From Rhodobacteraceae bacterium HLUCCO07 (GTDB lineage Bacteria > Pseudomonadota > Alphaproteobacteria > Rhodobacterales > Rhodobacteraceae), in contig LJSU01000018.1 in the NCBI GenBank assembly GCA_001314705.1, forward strand, positions 182,308-246,307: DNA of 64,000 bases, in the 5' to 3' direction. The notes beneath the pieces are model-generated. The model saw only the letters and a list, made by a program, of their open reading frames with translations, did not search any database and had not been told where the DNA came from. Position numbers and translations under genes: made by a program. How positions within the stretch are numbered: the stretch's first letter is position 1; every line of letters starts with the position of its first letter. Positions 8,342 to 16,668 of this stretch are shown one piece after another.

Positions 8342-8920
8342 TCAGTTGCGCTGACGATCACCGTGGCGGTGCATCTTGCCATGATCGCCATGGGATTTGC
8401 CGTCGCCGTGACGCATGTTGCGCTCGCCGCTACGCTCCTGCATCCGCTCGCGCGCCGCGCTCATCTCCGCGTCCGAGATCGCGCCGTCACCGTCGCTGTC
8501 CAGCCGGTCGAACATCCGGTCCTGCATGGTGCGCTGACCGGGCATCTCGTCGAACGAGATCTCGCCGTCGCCATCGCTGTCCATCCGCTCGATCATCCGC
8601 GACGCCATGCGTTCCATCCGGCGCTGGCGGGCCTCCTCGGCGCGCTGCTCGGCCGCTGCCTTGATCTCGTCCGCGCTCAACCGGCCATTGCCATCGCTGT
8701 CGGCCGCATCGAACCGCGCCTTGGCATGGGCGGTCATTTCCTCGCGCGTCAGCTTGCCATCGCCATCGGCATCGGCCTTGTCGAACTGCATCATCGGCAT
8801 GTCGCCCATTCCGCCCATCATGCCGCCTCGCTCGCCCTTCATGCCATGGGCCAGCGCCACACCGCTGCCGGCCGCAAGGCTCAGAAGGGTCAGGCTGGTG
8901 ATCAGATAAGTCCGTTTCAT
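8342..8920 (-). CDS. Secreted EF-hand calcium-binding protein
   Basis: A 192-residue protein with a signal peptide (MKRTYLITSLTLLSLAAG, probable cleavage after ALA near residue 24) and four canonical EF-hand loops: DADGDGKLTREE (about 50-61), DSDGNGRLSADE (74-85), DSDGDGEISFDE (114-125) and DSDGDGAISDAE (141-152). It should bind calcium in the periplasm or outside. The C-terminus is His/Asp/Gly-rich (HGDGKSHGDHGKMHRHGDRQ), which suggests extra metal binding. The ATG at 8920 is set by AAGGAGAG seven bases upstream. It lies just ahead of the ECF sigma operon on the same strand, so it may be cotranscribed with it or be its target. Confidence 0.85.
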   Translation of the reverse strand: MKRTYLITSLTLLSLAAGSGVALAHGMKGERGGMMGGMGDMPMMQFDKADADGDGKLTREEMTAHAKARFDAADSDGNGRLSADEIKAAAEQRAEEARQRRMERMASRMIERMDSDGDGEISFDEMPGQRTMQDRMFDRLDSDGDGAISDAEMSAARERMQERSGERNMRHGDGKSHGDHGKMHRHGDRQRN

Positions 8921-9146
8921 AACAGGTCTCTCCTTGGTTTGTCGCACTTCCGACAGTTTTCCACCGGATCCAATGTTCCGGCTTCAGAGGGTTTCACGTG
9001 GCACGCCGCCATTTCCGTCGCGGCCCTTTGCGGTTTTTCATCCCGTCCCGGCGAAGTTTTGCGACATGGCGACGCGATGACAGCGCACGATCTTCACATT
9101 TACGGGCTTTTCCGCCACTCTGTGCGCTCAAATGCGAGGAACAGGA

Positions 9147-9584
9147 ATGCACAACCACGGCCTGGCACCCGATATCGGGATGTCCCCCCCGGAACGTCTG
9201 CTCAAGCCGGCCCTGCTCAGGGGCTGGCGGCGGTGCTGCCCCAATTGTGGTTCGGGTCCACTGCTCAAGGGCTATCTCAAGGTGCGCGACAGCTGCACGG
9301 TCTGCAGTGAGGATCTCAGCCACCAGCGCGCCGATGACGGCCCGGCCTATCTCACCATCCTGATCGTCGGTCACATCATGGCGCCGCTGCTGCATATCGT
9401 CTTCGTTCAGTTCCGACCCGAACCCCTGGTGCTTTTCACCATCTTCGCTATTGGCTGTGTTGCACTCTCGCTATACCTTCTGCCAAGGTTGAAAGGCGCG
9501 GTCGTCGGGTTCCAGTGGGCCCGGCGGATGCACGGTTTCGGAGAAGACGCCCTCGCGAGCGAGGATCGCGACACCCGAAGCTGA
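9147..9584 (+). CDS. DUF983 family membrane protein
   Basis: A 145-residue protein with an N-terminal four-cysteine zinc-ribbon-like part (RRCCPNCGSGPLL, then DSCTVCSEDL) and two transmembrane helices (about residues 70-110). This arrangement and the RxCPNCGxGPLL signature define DUF983, a family of unknown function common in Alphaproteobacteria. The start at 9147 is favoured by GAGGA at 9136-9140; an in-frame ATG at 9132 would overlap that site. The NUDIX gene follows 30 bp downstream in the same direction. Confidence 0.85.
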   Translation: MHNHGLAPDIGMSPPERLLKPALLRGWRRCCPNCGSGPLLKGYLKVRDSCTVCSEDLSHQRADDGPAYLTILIVGHIMAPLLHIVFVQFRPEPLVLFTIFAIGCVALSLYLLPRLKGAVVGFQWARRMHGFGEDALASEDRDTRS

Positions 9585-9614
9585 GCCCGCGCGCCCCAGG
9601 CAAAGCGAGGCCAG

Positions 9615-10352
9615 ATGAGCGATTACACGACACCGCAAAGGGCGGACAAGACCGCGATTCGTAACGCAGCCACGGTGATCGTGCTGCGCGACCGGATGAC
9701 GGAACCGCGGGTTCTGATGGGCCAGCGTGGTGCGCGCGCAGCCTTCATGCCCAACAAGTTCGTCTTTCCCGGCGGCGCCGTCGATCCCGCCGATGCGGGC
9801 GTGCCGCTGGCCCGGCGCATGCCGCAGATCTGCCGCGACCGTCTGCTTGAGAATTGCGAGGACGATTGCACCCATGCGCTTGCCACCGCGGCGATCCGCG
9901 AGCTGTGGGAGGAAACCGGCCTCGTCCTCGGCCAGAAGGGCGACTGGAGCGTCGAGCCCCCTGCCGACTGGGCCGATTTCGCCGCCGCGGGCTACGTTCC
10001 CGATGCCCATCCGCTGCAATTCGTGTTCCGCGCGATCACGCCACCGGGCCGGCCCCGTCGCTTCGACGCGCGGTTCTTCCTGGTCGATGCCGACGAGATC
10101 GCCAGCGATCTCGACAATTTCGATGGGGCGCAGGACGAGCTTTCGCATCTGCAATGGGTTCCGCTCGACAAGGTGCGCGGCTTCGACCTGCCCTTCATCA
10201 CCGAAGTGGTGCTGGCCGAGGTCGCCGCCCGCGCACGCGACCGCACGCCCCCCGAGAACGTGCCGTTCTTCCACAACGGCACCGAGGAGAGCCTCTTCCT
10301 GCGTCTCAAGGGCCGTGGCCCCCTTTCGGGCAAGGTGATCCGCCACGACTGA
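9615..10352 (+). CDS. NUDIX hydrolase
   Basis: A 245-residue pyrophosphohydrolase of the NUDIX superfamily. The NUDIX box is present in split form: the Gly-Gly at residues 53-54 (FPGGAVDP) is separated from RELWEETGL (95-103) by a longer insert than the usual 23-residue box, a feature of the NUDT19/RppH-unrelated bacterial subgroup. The insert carries two cysteines (ENCEDDC). The substrate is unknown; members of this group include CoA- and ADP-sugar-acting enzymes. It converges with the EamA transporter gene, only 16 bp separating the two stops. Confidence 0.85.
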   Translation: MSDYTTPQRADKTAIRNAATVIVLRDRMTEPRVLMGQRGARAAFMPNKFVFPGGAVDPADAGVPLARRMPQICRDRLLENCEDDCTHALATAAIRELWEETGLVLGQKGDWSVEPPADWADFAAAGYVPDAHPLQFVFRAITPPGRPRRFDARFFLVDADEIASDLDNFDGAQDELSHLQWVPLDKVRGFDLPFITEVVLAEVAARARDRTPPENVPFFHNGTEESLFLRLKGRGPLSGKVIRHD

Positions 10353-10368
10353 ACCGGGTTGCTTTGCC

Positions 10369-11253
10369 CTATCCGAACAGAACCAGCACCAGGATGCTCG
10401 CGGTGAGGAACCCGATCCCGGCATATTCGCGCCGCGTGATGTTCTCCTTGAAGAACATCACCGCGGCAAAGATGGAAAAGATGACCTCGATCTGGCCCAC
10501 GGCAAAGACATAGGCCGCATTCTGCAAGGTAAAGGCGGTGAACCAGCACAGCGACCCCGCCATGCCCGTCAGCCCCATCCACACCGCGCTGCGCCGCGCC
10601 GCGATCACCCGCGCCAACTGCCCCTTTTCCTGCCACGCCAGCCAGGCCGACAGGGCAACCGTCTGCGCCACCGTCACCACCGCGAGCGCCACCACGGCAC
10701 GCAGGAACGGATCGTCGCTGGCCACGGCTAGCGTGGCGGCACGGTACGTCACCGCCGACACCGCGAAAAACGCCCCCGACAAGATGCCCAACCCGGCGGC
10801 CCGGTTGAACACCCCGCCCCCGGCCACCACACCCTTCGACAGGATCAGCACCCCAACGAGCCCGAGAACGATCGCTCCCATGCCCGGCGCCGACACCCGG
10901 TCCCCCAGCAGGACCAGCCCGACAATCGCGGTTTGCACCACTTCGGTTTTCTTGAAGGTGATCCCGACGGCGAAATTACGATGCGCGAAAAGCGCCACGA
11001 CGCACCATGTCGCCAATATCTGTGTCAGCCCCCCGGCCAGCGCATAGGCCCAGAACCACGGCCCGACCCCCGGCCAGCCACCCTGCACCCAGGCATAGAC
11101 CAGCGCTAGCGTGACCACGAAAGGCAGGGAGTAGAGAAACCGCGACAGCGTCGCGCCCCCCGCCGACAACGCCCCCATGCTCAGATGTTTCTGAAGCATG
11201 AAGCGCAGCGTCTGGAACGCGGCGGCGGCGATGGAAAGGGCAATCCAGCTCAT
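10369..11253 (-). CDS. EamA/DMT-family transporter
   Basis: A 294-residue inner-membrane protein with about ten hydrophobic segments and the internal duplication typical of EamA (drug/metabolite transporter) permeases; the second repeat ends KENITRREYAGIGFLTASILVLVL. Substrate unknown. It is the last gene of a leftward set, starting 19 bp after the desaturase stop, so the three genes 12368 to 10369 are probably one transcript. Confidence 0.85.
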   Translation of the reverse strand: MSWIALSIAAAAFQTLRFMLQKHLSMGALSAGGATLSRFLYSLPFVVTLALVYAWVQGGWPGVGPWFWAYALAGGLTQILATWCVVALFAHRNFAVGITFKKTEVVQTAIVGLVLLGDRVSAPGMGAIVLGLVGVLILSKGVVAGGGVFNRAAGLGILSGAFFAVSAVTYRAATLAVASDDPFLRAVVALAVVTVAQTVALSAWLAWQEKGQLARVIAARRSAVWMGLTGMAGSLCWFTAFTLQNAAYVFAVGQIEVIFSIFAAVMFFKENITRREYAGIGFLTASILVLVLFG

Positions 11254-11272
11254 GCCCTCTCATGCCGCCAAT

Positions 11273-12169
11273 TCAGGGGCGTTTCCAGAGCGGATGCGGC
11301 ACCGGGTCTTTCGAACGGAAGAAATAGCGCCGGAACACTTCGCCGTAGGATCGGTAATGATAGTGATCGTTGGCCGTGCGAAACGCCTCGCGCTCGTCCT
11401 GGTAGACCGACCAGAGCCGATACCACGGCACGCCCGGTCGGCTGTGATGCACCACGTGCAGGTTGTTGTTGAGAAACAGCAAGGCAAGCAGCCCCCGGTC
11501 CTCGATGATCACCGTGCGCCCCGGCACCGTCTCATGCGCGCGATGCTCCAGGAAGGTGCGGATCTTGAGGATCGACAACGCCGCATAGGTCGAAACCAGC
11601 CACGCCCAGACCGGCATCTGCCCGAAACGGACCATCCACCAGATCACCAGTGCCACGGCCGGGATATGAATGAGCCACGCCGCCAGAACCCCGGGCCGGC
11701 CCACCCGGATCGCCCGCCAATCCTCGGCCATGAACACCGCCTGCCCCACCAGCGGCCCGATCAGGAGCCGCCCGGCCAGCGTATTGTTGAATCGCAGTAC
11801 CGCCCGCACCCAGCCCGGCAACCGTGCCCAGACCTCGGGATCGAGAAAGTTGGTCTCGGGGTCGTCATAGGGGTCTGTCAGCCGTTCGTCGCGGTGATGT
11901 TCGATATGCGTGTCGCGGAACCGTCCATAGGGAACGAACAGTGCAAGTTGCGGAAAGACCAGCAGCTCGTTGAGCCAGCGGTGCCGCGTCGGATGCCCGT
12001 GCAGCGCCTCGTGACAGAGCGAGGAATGCAACGCCGCCGACAGCGCCACCAGCACCATGCCCAAGGGCAGGAACAGCCCCGACACGACGGTCGTGCCCAG
12101 CGCCCAGACCGCATAGGTCAGGACCAGGAGGCCGAGCGTGGGCCATTCCACCACCGGCACCCTACCCAT
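11273..12169 (-). CDS. Membrane fatty acid desaturase-like protein
   Basis: A 298-residue integral membrane di-iron enzyme. All three His boxes of the fatty acid desaturase superfamily are visible: HEALHGH, HIEHH and HVVHH, set between pairs of hydrophobic helices. It would introduce a double bond or hydroxyl into an acyl chain; the exact substrate is not readable. The start at 12169 overlaps the DUF2061 stop as ATGGGTAG, an eight-base overlap indicating translational coupling; a longer frame to 12208 would overlap DUF2061 further with no similarity. The neighbouring EamA and DUF2061 genes suggest a membrane-related unit. Confidence 0.85.
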   Translation of the reverse strand: MGRVPVVEWPTLGLLVLTYAVWALGTTVVSGLFLPLGMVLVALSAALHSSLCHEALHGHPTRHRWLNELLVFPQLALFVPYGRFRDTHIEHHRDERLTDPYDDPETNFLDPEVWARLPGWVRAVLRFNNTLAGRLLIGPLVGQAVFMAEDWRAIRVGRPGVLAAWLIHIPAVALVIWWMVRFGQMPVWAWLVSTYAALSILKIRTFLEHRAHETVPGRTVIIEDRGLLALLFLNNNLHVVHHSRPGVPWYRLWSVYQDEREAFRTANDHYHYRSYGEVFRRYFFRSKDPVPHPLWKRP

Positions 12170-12368
12170 GATGGCGCCCCCAGCGGATATGCGCCCAGAT
12201 GCGCTCATAGATGAAATACATCACGAACCCGATCGCGGTATTGATCACCGCCATGGCCCCGCCAATGGCCGCCGAGCCGGTCAGGGCAAGCCCGACAAGG
12301 CCCATTACCGCCAGCCCCAGAAGGTTCCACAAGATCGCCTTGAGCACGGTCCGCCGTCTGCTCTCCAT
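12162..12368 (-). CDS. DUF2061 family small membrane protein
   Basis: A 68-residue protein with a basic N-terminus (MESRRRTVLKAILWN) and two hydrophobic helices, ending YERIWAHIRWGRHHG, which matches the small DUF2061 family of predicted membrane proteins. Function unknown. GGAGGT lies seven bases before the ATG, an excellent ribosome binding site. It leads the desaturase and EamA genes and is divergent from the XRE regulator, which makes that regulator a candidate controller of this operon. Confidence 0.82.
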   Translation of the reverse strand: MESRRRTVLKAILWNLLGLAVMGLVGLALTGSAAIGGAMAVINTAIGFVMYFIYERIWAHIRWGRHHG

Positions 12369-12457
12369 TCTACCTCCGATTTTTTGCTGTCACATATGCG
12401 TTACAGCCCGGCGGTGGATTTGCGAATTCCGAATATGGTTAACAAAACGCACGAATG

Positions 12458-12471
12458 GTGATAATAGTCAC
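12458..12471. promoter_or_regulatory. Candidate operator in the DUF2061/XRE divergent region
   Basis: The sequence GTGATAATAGTCAC is an imperfect palindrome (GTGA and TCAC arms) ending three bases before the XRE start codon. It could be an autoregulatory site. The XRE gene has no Shine-Dalgarno sequence upstream of its ATG, so this short AT-rich stretch may also include the start of a nearly leaderless transcript. Evidence is only positional and by symmetry. Confidence 0.35.
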
Positions 12472-12474
12472 AAT

Positions 12475-13338
12475 ATGAGATATAAAATCGACAAACGCCT
12501 CCGCGCTGCGCAGTTTCGCACCCGTCTGGCACAGGCCATGCAGAACCGGGGTGTCACCCAAAGCGCGCTGGCCCGGGCCACCGGGGTGGACCGTTCGACG
12601 ATTTCGCAACTCTTGAAGGGCGAAGGCGCGCGGCTACCCAATGCACAGGTGGTGGGCGAATGCGCCTCGACGCTGGGCGTGTCCTGCGACTGGCTCCTGT
12701 CACTGTCCGACCGGCCCGAAACGGCAACCGATCTGCTCGCCACCTCGCTCACCCTGACCGAGGCCCCCCGTGCGCTGGTCGACGAACAGATCTTCAACTG
12801 GCATCGCGAGGCCGCAGGCTACAAGATCCGCCACGTCCCCGCCGCGCTGCCCGACATGCTCAAGACCCGCGCAGTGCTCGAATGGGAATACGCCCCCCAC
12901 CTCGGTCGCACCGCGCAACAGGCGATCGGCGCCTCGGAGGATCGCCTGGCATGGATGCGCGAGTCGCAATCGGATTACGAGATCGCTCTGCCGCTATACG
13001 AGTTGGACAGTTTCGCCACCGGCACCGGATACTACACCGGCCTCGCCCCCGAGCTGCGCCTTGAACAACTCGACCGGATCGAGGCGATCCATGCCCAGCT
13101 CTACCCGCGCCTGCGCGTTTACATGTTCGACGCGCGGCGCATCTTTTCGGCCCCTGTGACGGTGTTCGGCCCCCTCCTGGCCGTGCTCTACCTGGGGCGC
13201 AACTACCTCGCCTTTCGCGATACCGAGCGGGTGCAGGCGATCACCGCGCATTTCGACGACCTCGTGCGCGAGGCCGCCGTTCCCGCCCGCGAGATGCCCG
13301 CACACCTTGCCCGGCTGCGCGCCATGGTGCCGGGCTGA
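12475..13338 (+). CDS. XRE-family transcriptional regulator
   Basis: A 287-residue DNA-binding protein with an N-terminal HTH_3 domain (about residues 10-75: RLAQAMQNRGVTQSALARATGVDRSTISQLLKG). The remaining 200 residues have no domain I recognise but contain an ordered region rich in Tyr/Leu (SFATGTGYYTGLAPELRLEQLDRIEAIHAQLYPRLRVYMFD) that could be a ligand-sensing fold. The ATG at 12475 is chosen because it starts at MRYKIDKRLR; the open frame extends further upstream through the divergent gene's leader without similarity. A second XRE regulator with comparable overall layout lies at 39888. Confidence 0.82.
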   Translation: MRYKIDKRLRAAQFRTRLAQAMQNRGVTQSALARATGVDRSTISQLLKGEGARLPNAQVVGECASTLGVSCDWLLSLSDRPETATDLLATSLTLTEAPRALVDEQIFNWHREAAGYKIRHVPAALPDMLKTRAVLEWEYAPHLGRTAQQAIGASEDRLAWMRESQSDYEIALPLYELDSFATGTGYYTGLAPELRLEQLDRIEAIHAQLYPRLRVYMFDARRIFSAPVTVFGPLLAVLYLGRNYLAFRDTERVQAITAHFDDLVREAAVPAREMPAHLARLRAMVPG

Positions 13339-13345
13339 GCGCCGA

Positions 13346-13543
13346 TCAGGCCGCGCTGGCCTCGAACCCCGCGGCCTTGATCGCGGCCACGATCGCCGCC
13401 GCATCCAGCACCGTATCGACCGCGACCTGGCGTGCATCCAGATCGCATTGCACGTCCGCGCCCTCGTCGGCATCGAGGATCTTGTCCTCGATCGCTGCCG
13501 TGCAATGGCCGCAACTCATCTTGGGCACGCTGAACATCATCAT
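13346..13543 (-). CDS. Heavy-metal-associated (HMA) domain copper chaperone, CopZ-like
   Basis: A 65-residue single HMA domain with the metal motif MSCGHC (residues 9-14) in the expected first loop and a betaalphabetabetaalphabeta pattern. It should bind Cu(I) and deliver it to the adjacent P-type ATPase. It is divergent from copA; the intergenic 141 bp carry the CueR-type promoter for copA. Three consecutive Met codons begin the frame (13543, 13540, 13537), so the exact start is uncertain. It converges with the XRE gene at 13338, leaving seven bases between stops. Confidence 0.85.
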   Translation of the reverse strand: MMMFSVPKMSCGHCTAAIEDKILDADEGADVQCDLDARQVAVDTVLDAAAIVAAIKAAGFEASAA

Positions 13544-13623
13544 GGCGAATCTCCGTATTTCATGCGGGGCCCATCTCGCTCCTTTCCGCGCCGGAGGGTC
13601 AAGCCGTTTTCCCGCCTCACCCC

Positions 13624-13654
13624 TTGACCTTCCAGTGAATGGAATCCTTATGTG
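13624..13654 (+). promoter_or_regulatory. CueR/HmrR-type copper-responsive promoter of copA
   Basis: A TTGACC -35 element (13624-13629) and a TATGTG -10 element (13649-13654) are separated by 19 bp, the elongated spacing that MerR-family activators require. The spacer holds a perfect inverted repeat TTCCA-gtgaa-TGGAA (13630-13644), nearly the published CueR operator pattern. The expected transcript start near 13661 lies upstream of the ATG at 13685, which also rules out the in-frame GTG at 13652 as a start. The regulator is very probably the CueR-like gene at 16153. Confidence 0.85.
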
Positions 13655-13684
13655 ACATCCGAACCAATTCGAAAGGCCCCGACC

Positions 13685-16156
13685 ATGACCGCCATCAACG
13701 AGCTGCGCCTCTCCATCGACGGCATGTCCTGCGCCGCCTGCGTCGGACGTGCCGAGAATGCCCTGGGCGATGTCGAAGGCGTGCAAGACGTCAATGTCAA
13801 TCTCGCGAGCGAAAGCGCGACGCTGCATTACACCCCCCCCGCCGACCCGGCCCGCATCGCCGCCGCGCTCGACGCCGCCGGCTATCCCGCCCGCCGCGCC
13901 AGCGCCACGTTCGATATCGAGGGTATGACCTGCGCCTCCTGCGTGGGGCGGGTCGAGGATGCTCTGGCGGCCCTGCCCGGCGTCACCGATGTCAACGTCA
14001 ACCTCGCAAGTGAAACCGCCACCTTGCGCTATCTCGAGGGCATGACCACCCCGGACGAGATCACCCGCGCCGTGACCGCCACCGGCTATCCCGCCACGCT
14101 GCGCGACGGCGGAGAGGCCGTTGGGATCGGCACCCGCAAAGAGGCCGAGGCCGCCCAGCTCCGGCGCGAGCTGACCATCGCCGCCATCCTCACCCTGCCG
14201 GTTTTCATCGTCGAAATGGGCGGCCATCTGGTCCCGCCCTTCCATCACTGGATCATGGAGACCATCGGAACGCAGGTCTCCTGGGTGGCGCAATTCATCC
14301 TCACAACGCTGGTCCTCGCCTTTCCCGGGCGGCGCTTCTATGCCAAGGGCCTGCCCGCGCTGATGCGTGGCGCGCCCGACATGAACAGCCTCGTCGCCGT
14401 GGGCACGCTGGCCGCGTGGGGCTTTTCCACCGTCGCCACCTTCGCGCCCGCGCTTCTGCCTGCCGACAGCCGCGCGGTCTATTTCGAGGCGGCGGCGGTG
14501 ATCGTCACCCTCATCCTCCTGGGCCGGTTCCTCGAAGCGCGGGCCAAGGGCCGCACCGGCGCCGCGATCCGCGCGCTGATGAACCTCTCGCCGCGCCGCG
14601 CCCGGGTGCTGCGCGACGGCACCGAGGAAGAAATCGAGGCCAGCGCCCTTGTCACCGGCGACCTGGTGCTCGTGCGCCCCGGCGAACGCATCCCCGCCGA
14701 CGGGCGCATCGAGGACGGCGAAAGCCATGTCGATGAAAGCATGATCACCGGCGAGCCCGTCCCGGTGGCCAAATCCCCCGGCGATCCCGTCACCGGGGGC
14801 ACGGTGAACGGCGCGGGTGCGATCCGCTTCACCGCCACCGCCGTCGGCGCCGACACCACGCTCTCGCAGATCGTGCGCATGGTCGAAGAGGCACAGGGCG
14901 CGAAACTCCCCATCCAGGCGCTGGTGGATCGCGTCACCCTCTGGTTCGTGCCCGTGGTGATGGCCGTGGCCGCGCTCACGATCCTTGGCTGGCTCGTCCT
15001 CGGCCCCGATCCCGCGCTCAGCCATGCGCTGGTCGCGGGCGTCGCCGTGCTCATCATCGCCTGCCCCTGTGCCATGGGGCTGGCCACGCCCACCTCGATC
15101 ATGGTCGGCACCGGCCGCGCCGCCGAAATGGGCGTGCTCTTTCGCAAGGGCGACGCGCTTCAGGCGCTGCAAGGCGCCACGGTCATCGCCTTTGACAAGA
15201 CCGGCACGCTGACCCGCGGCCGTCCCGAACTGACCGACCTCGTGCCCGCGGGTGACTGGACCCGTGCCAGCCTGCTGCCGCTCATCGGCGCGGTCGAGGA
15301 TCAGTCCGAACACCCCATCGCCCGCGCCATTGCCGCGACGGCACAAACCGAAACCGGCGCGCTCCCCGCCGCCAGCGGCTTTCGCGCGCAGGCCGGTTTC
15401 GGCGTGCGCGCCACCGTCAAGGGCCACGAGGTGCTGATCGGCGCCGACCGCATGATGCGCCGCCAAAAGATAGACATCGGCCCCCTCACCGATCAGGCGC
15501 AGGAGCTTGCCAATGCGGGCAAGACCCCGCTCTACGCCGCCATCGACGGCGAGATCGCCGCGCTCATCGCCGTTTCGGACCCGCTCAAGCCGACCACGAA
15601 ACAGGCCATCGCCAAGCTGCATGACATGGGCCTCAGGACCGCGATGATCACCGGCGACAACACCGCCACCGCCCGCGCCATCGCGGCCGAGGCCGGCATC
15701 GACCATGTCGAGGCCGAGGTTCTGCCGCGCGGCAAGGTCAAGGCGCTGGACGCCCTGCGTACGGAAGGCGCGCGGCTCGCCTTTGTCGGCGACGGCATCA
15801 ACGACGCGCCCGCGCTGGCCTCGGCCGATATCGGCATCGCCATCGGCACCGGCACCGACGTCGCCATCGAAAGCGCCGATGTGGTGCTGATGTCGGGCGA
15901 CCTGCGCGGTGTCGTGAACGCGCTCGACATCTCGCGCCGCACCATGCGCAACATCCGGCAGAACCTCTTCTGGGCGTTTGCCTACAACACCGCGCTCATC
16001 CCGGTCGCCGCCGGGCTCTTCTACCCGGCGCTGGGCTGGCAGCTCTCGCCCATGCTCGCCGCCGGGGCCATGGCGCTCAGTTCGGTTTTCGTGCTCTCCA
16101 ACGCCCTGCGCCTGCGCCGCGTCCGCGCCCTCCTGCAAGAAGGACAAACCACATGA
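13685..16156 (+). CDS. copA: Copper-exporting P1B-type ATPase
   Basis: An 823-residue inner-membrane Cu(I) exporter. Two N-terminal HMA domains carry MSCAAC (Cys 16 and 19) and MTCASC (Cys 83 and 86). After the first helices come the actuator motif TGEPVP, the transmembrane CPC motif in [13 protein letters not shown], the phosphorylation motif DKTGTLTRG, the P1B-specific SEHPIARAI His-Pro, and [10 protein letters not shown]. All key residues are present. The start at 13685 follows AAAGG by eight bases and lies downstream of the promoter. The stop overlaps the CueR-like start as ATGA, so copper export and its activator are cotranscribed. Confidence 0.95.
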   Translation: MTAINELRLSIDGMSCAACVGRAENALGDVEGVQDVNVNLASESATLHYTPPADPARIAAALDAAGYPARRASATFDIEGMTCASCVGRVEDALAALPGVTDVNVNLASETATLRYLEGMTTPDEITRAVTATGYPATLRDGGEAVGIGTRKEAEAAQLRRELTIAAILTLPVFIVEMGGHLVPPFHHWIMETIGTQVSWVAQFILTTLVLAFPGRRFYAKGLPALMRGAPDMNSLVAVGTLAAWGFSTVATFAPALLPADSRAVYFEAAAVIVTLILLGRFLEARAKGRTGAAIRALMNLSPRRARVLRDGTEEEIEASALVTGDLVLVRPGERIPADGRIEDGESHVDESMITGEPVPVAKSPGDPVTGGTVNGAGAIRFTATAVGADTTLSQIVRMVEEAQGAKLPIQALVDRVTLWFVPVVMAVAALTILGWLVLGPDPALSHALVAGVAVLIIACPCAMGLATPTSIMVGTGRAAEMGVLFRKGDALQALQGATVIAFDKTGTLTRGRPELTDLVPAGDWTRASLLPLIGAVEDQSEHPIARAIAATAQTETGALPAASGFRAQAGFGVRATVKGHEVLIGADRMMRRQKIDIGPLTDQAQELANAGKTPLYAAIDGEIAALIAVSDPLKPTTKQAIAKLHDMGLRTAMITGDNTATARAIAAEAGIDHVEAEVLPRGKVKALDALRTEGARLAFVGDGINDAPALASADIGIAIGTGTDVAIESADVVLMSGDLRGVVNALDISRRTMRNIRQNLFWAFAYNTALIPVAAGLFYPALGWQLSPMLAAGAMALSSVFVLSNALRLRRVRALLQEGQTT

Positions 16157-16545
16157 ATATCGGTGACGTTGCCCGCCGCACCGGCCTGCCCGCCAAGACC
16201 ATCCGCTATTACGAGGATATCGGACTGATCACGCCCCTGCGCTCGCAGAACGGCTACCGCCGCTTCCGTGACAGCGACCTGCACAAGCTCTCCTTCCTGG
16301 GCCGCGCCCGCTCGCTTGGCTTTTCCATCGAGGATTGCCGCGCCCTGATCGCGCTTTACGAGGACCACAGCCGCGCCAGCGCCGACGTGAAACGCATCGC
16401 CAAGCAGAACCTTGAAAAGATCGAGGCCAAGATCGCCGAGTTGCAGGCCATGCACGACACGCTCTCGCACCTGGTCGAGAAGTGCCACGGCGACGACCGC
16501 CCCGATTGCCCGATCCTCTCGGATCTGGCGAAAGCGGCGGGGTAA
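16153..16545 (+). CDS. cueR: MerR-family Cu(I)-responsive regulator (CueR/HmrR)
   Basis: A 130-residue MerR-type activator: N-terminal winged helix ([25 protein letters not shown]), a coiled-coil dimer helix and a C-terminal metal loop CHGDDRPDC with Cys 111 and Cys 119 separated by seven residues, as in CueR. A Ser in the HSRASADVK segment corresponds to the Ser that marks sensors of monovalent metals. It should activate the 19-bp-spacer promoter upstream of copA and thereby its own gene, since its start overlaps the copA stop by four bases. Confidence 0.92.
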   Translation: MNIGDVARRTGLPAKTIRYYEDIGLITPLRSQNGYRRFRDSDLHKLSFLGRARSLGFSIEDCRALIALYEDHSRASADVKRIAKQNLEKIEAKIAELQAMHDTLSHLVEKCHGDDRPDCPILSDLAKAAG

Positions 16546-16592
16546 GAGCGCCCCCGACACAGGGCGGCGCCAGCCCCGGGGTGGGGCGGGCG

Positions 16593-16620
16593 CTGCCCGG
16601 ACTGCAAGCAGCCCGGGCAG
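16593..16620. terminator. Hairpin terminator between cueR and the aldolase gene
   Basis: CTGCCCGG (16593-16600) pairs exactly with CCGGGCAG (16613-16620), and inside this CTGC pairs with GCAG around an AA loop, separated from the outer stem by one A/C mismatch. This forms a 12-bp GC-rich stem in the 123-bp gap between two convergent genes. There is no run of T on either side, so it may work as a Rho-assisted or bidirectional terminator. Confidence 0.6.
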
Positions 16621-16668
16621 GATCAAATCAAGCAAGCGCACCGCCGAGAGTGTTTTCACGGAGATCGC

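Noticed and set aside
13346-16147. Leftward open frame of over 900 codons opposite copA
   Set aside because: Only its last 65 codons (the HMA chaperone) are real; the rest is the antisense shadow of copA.
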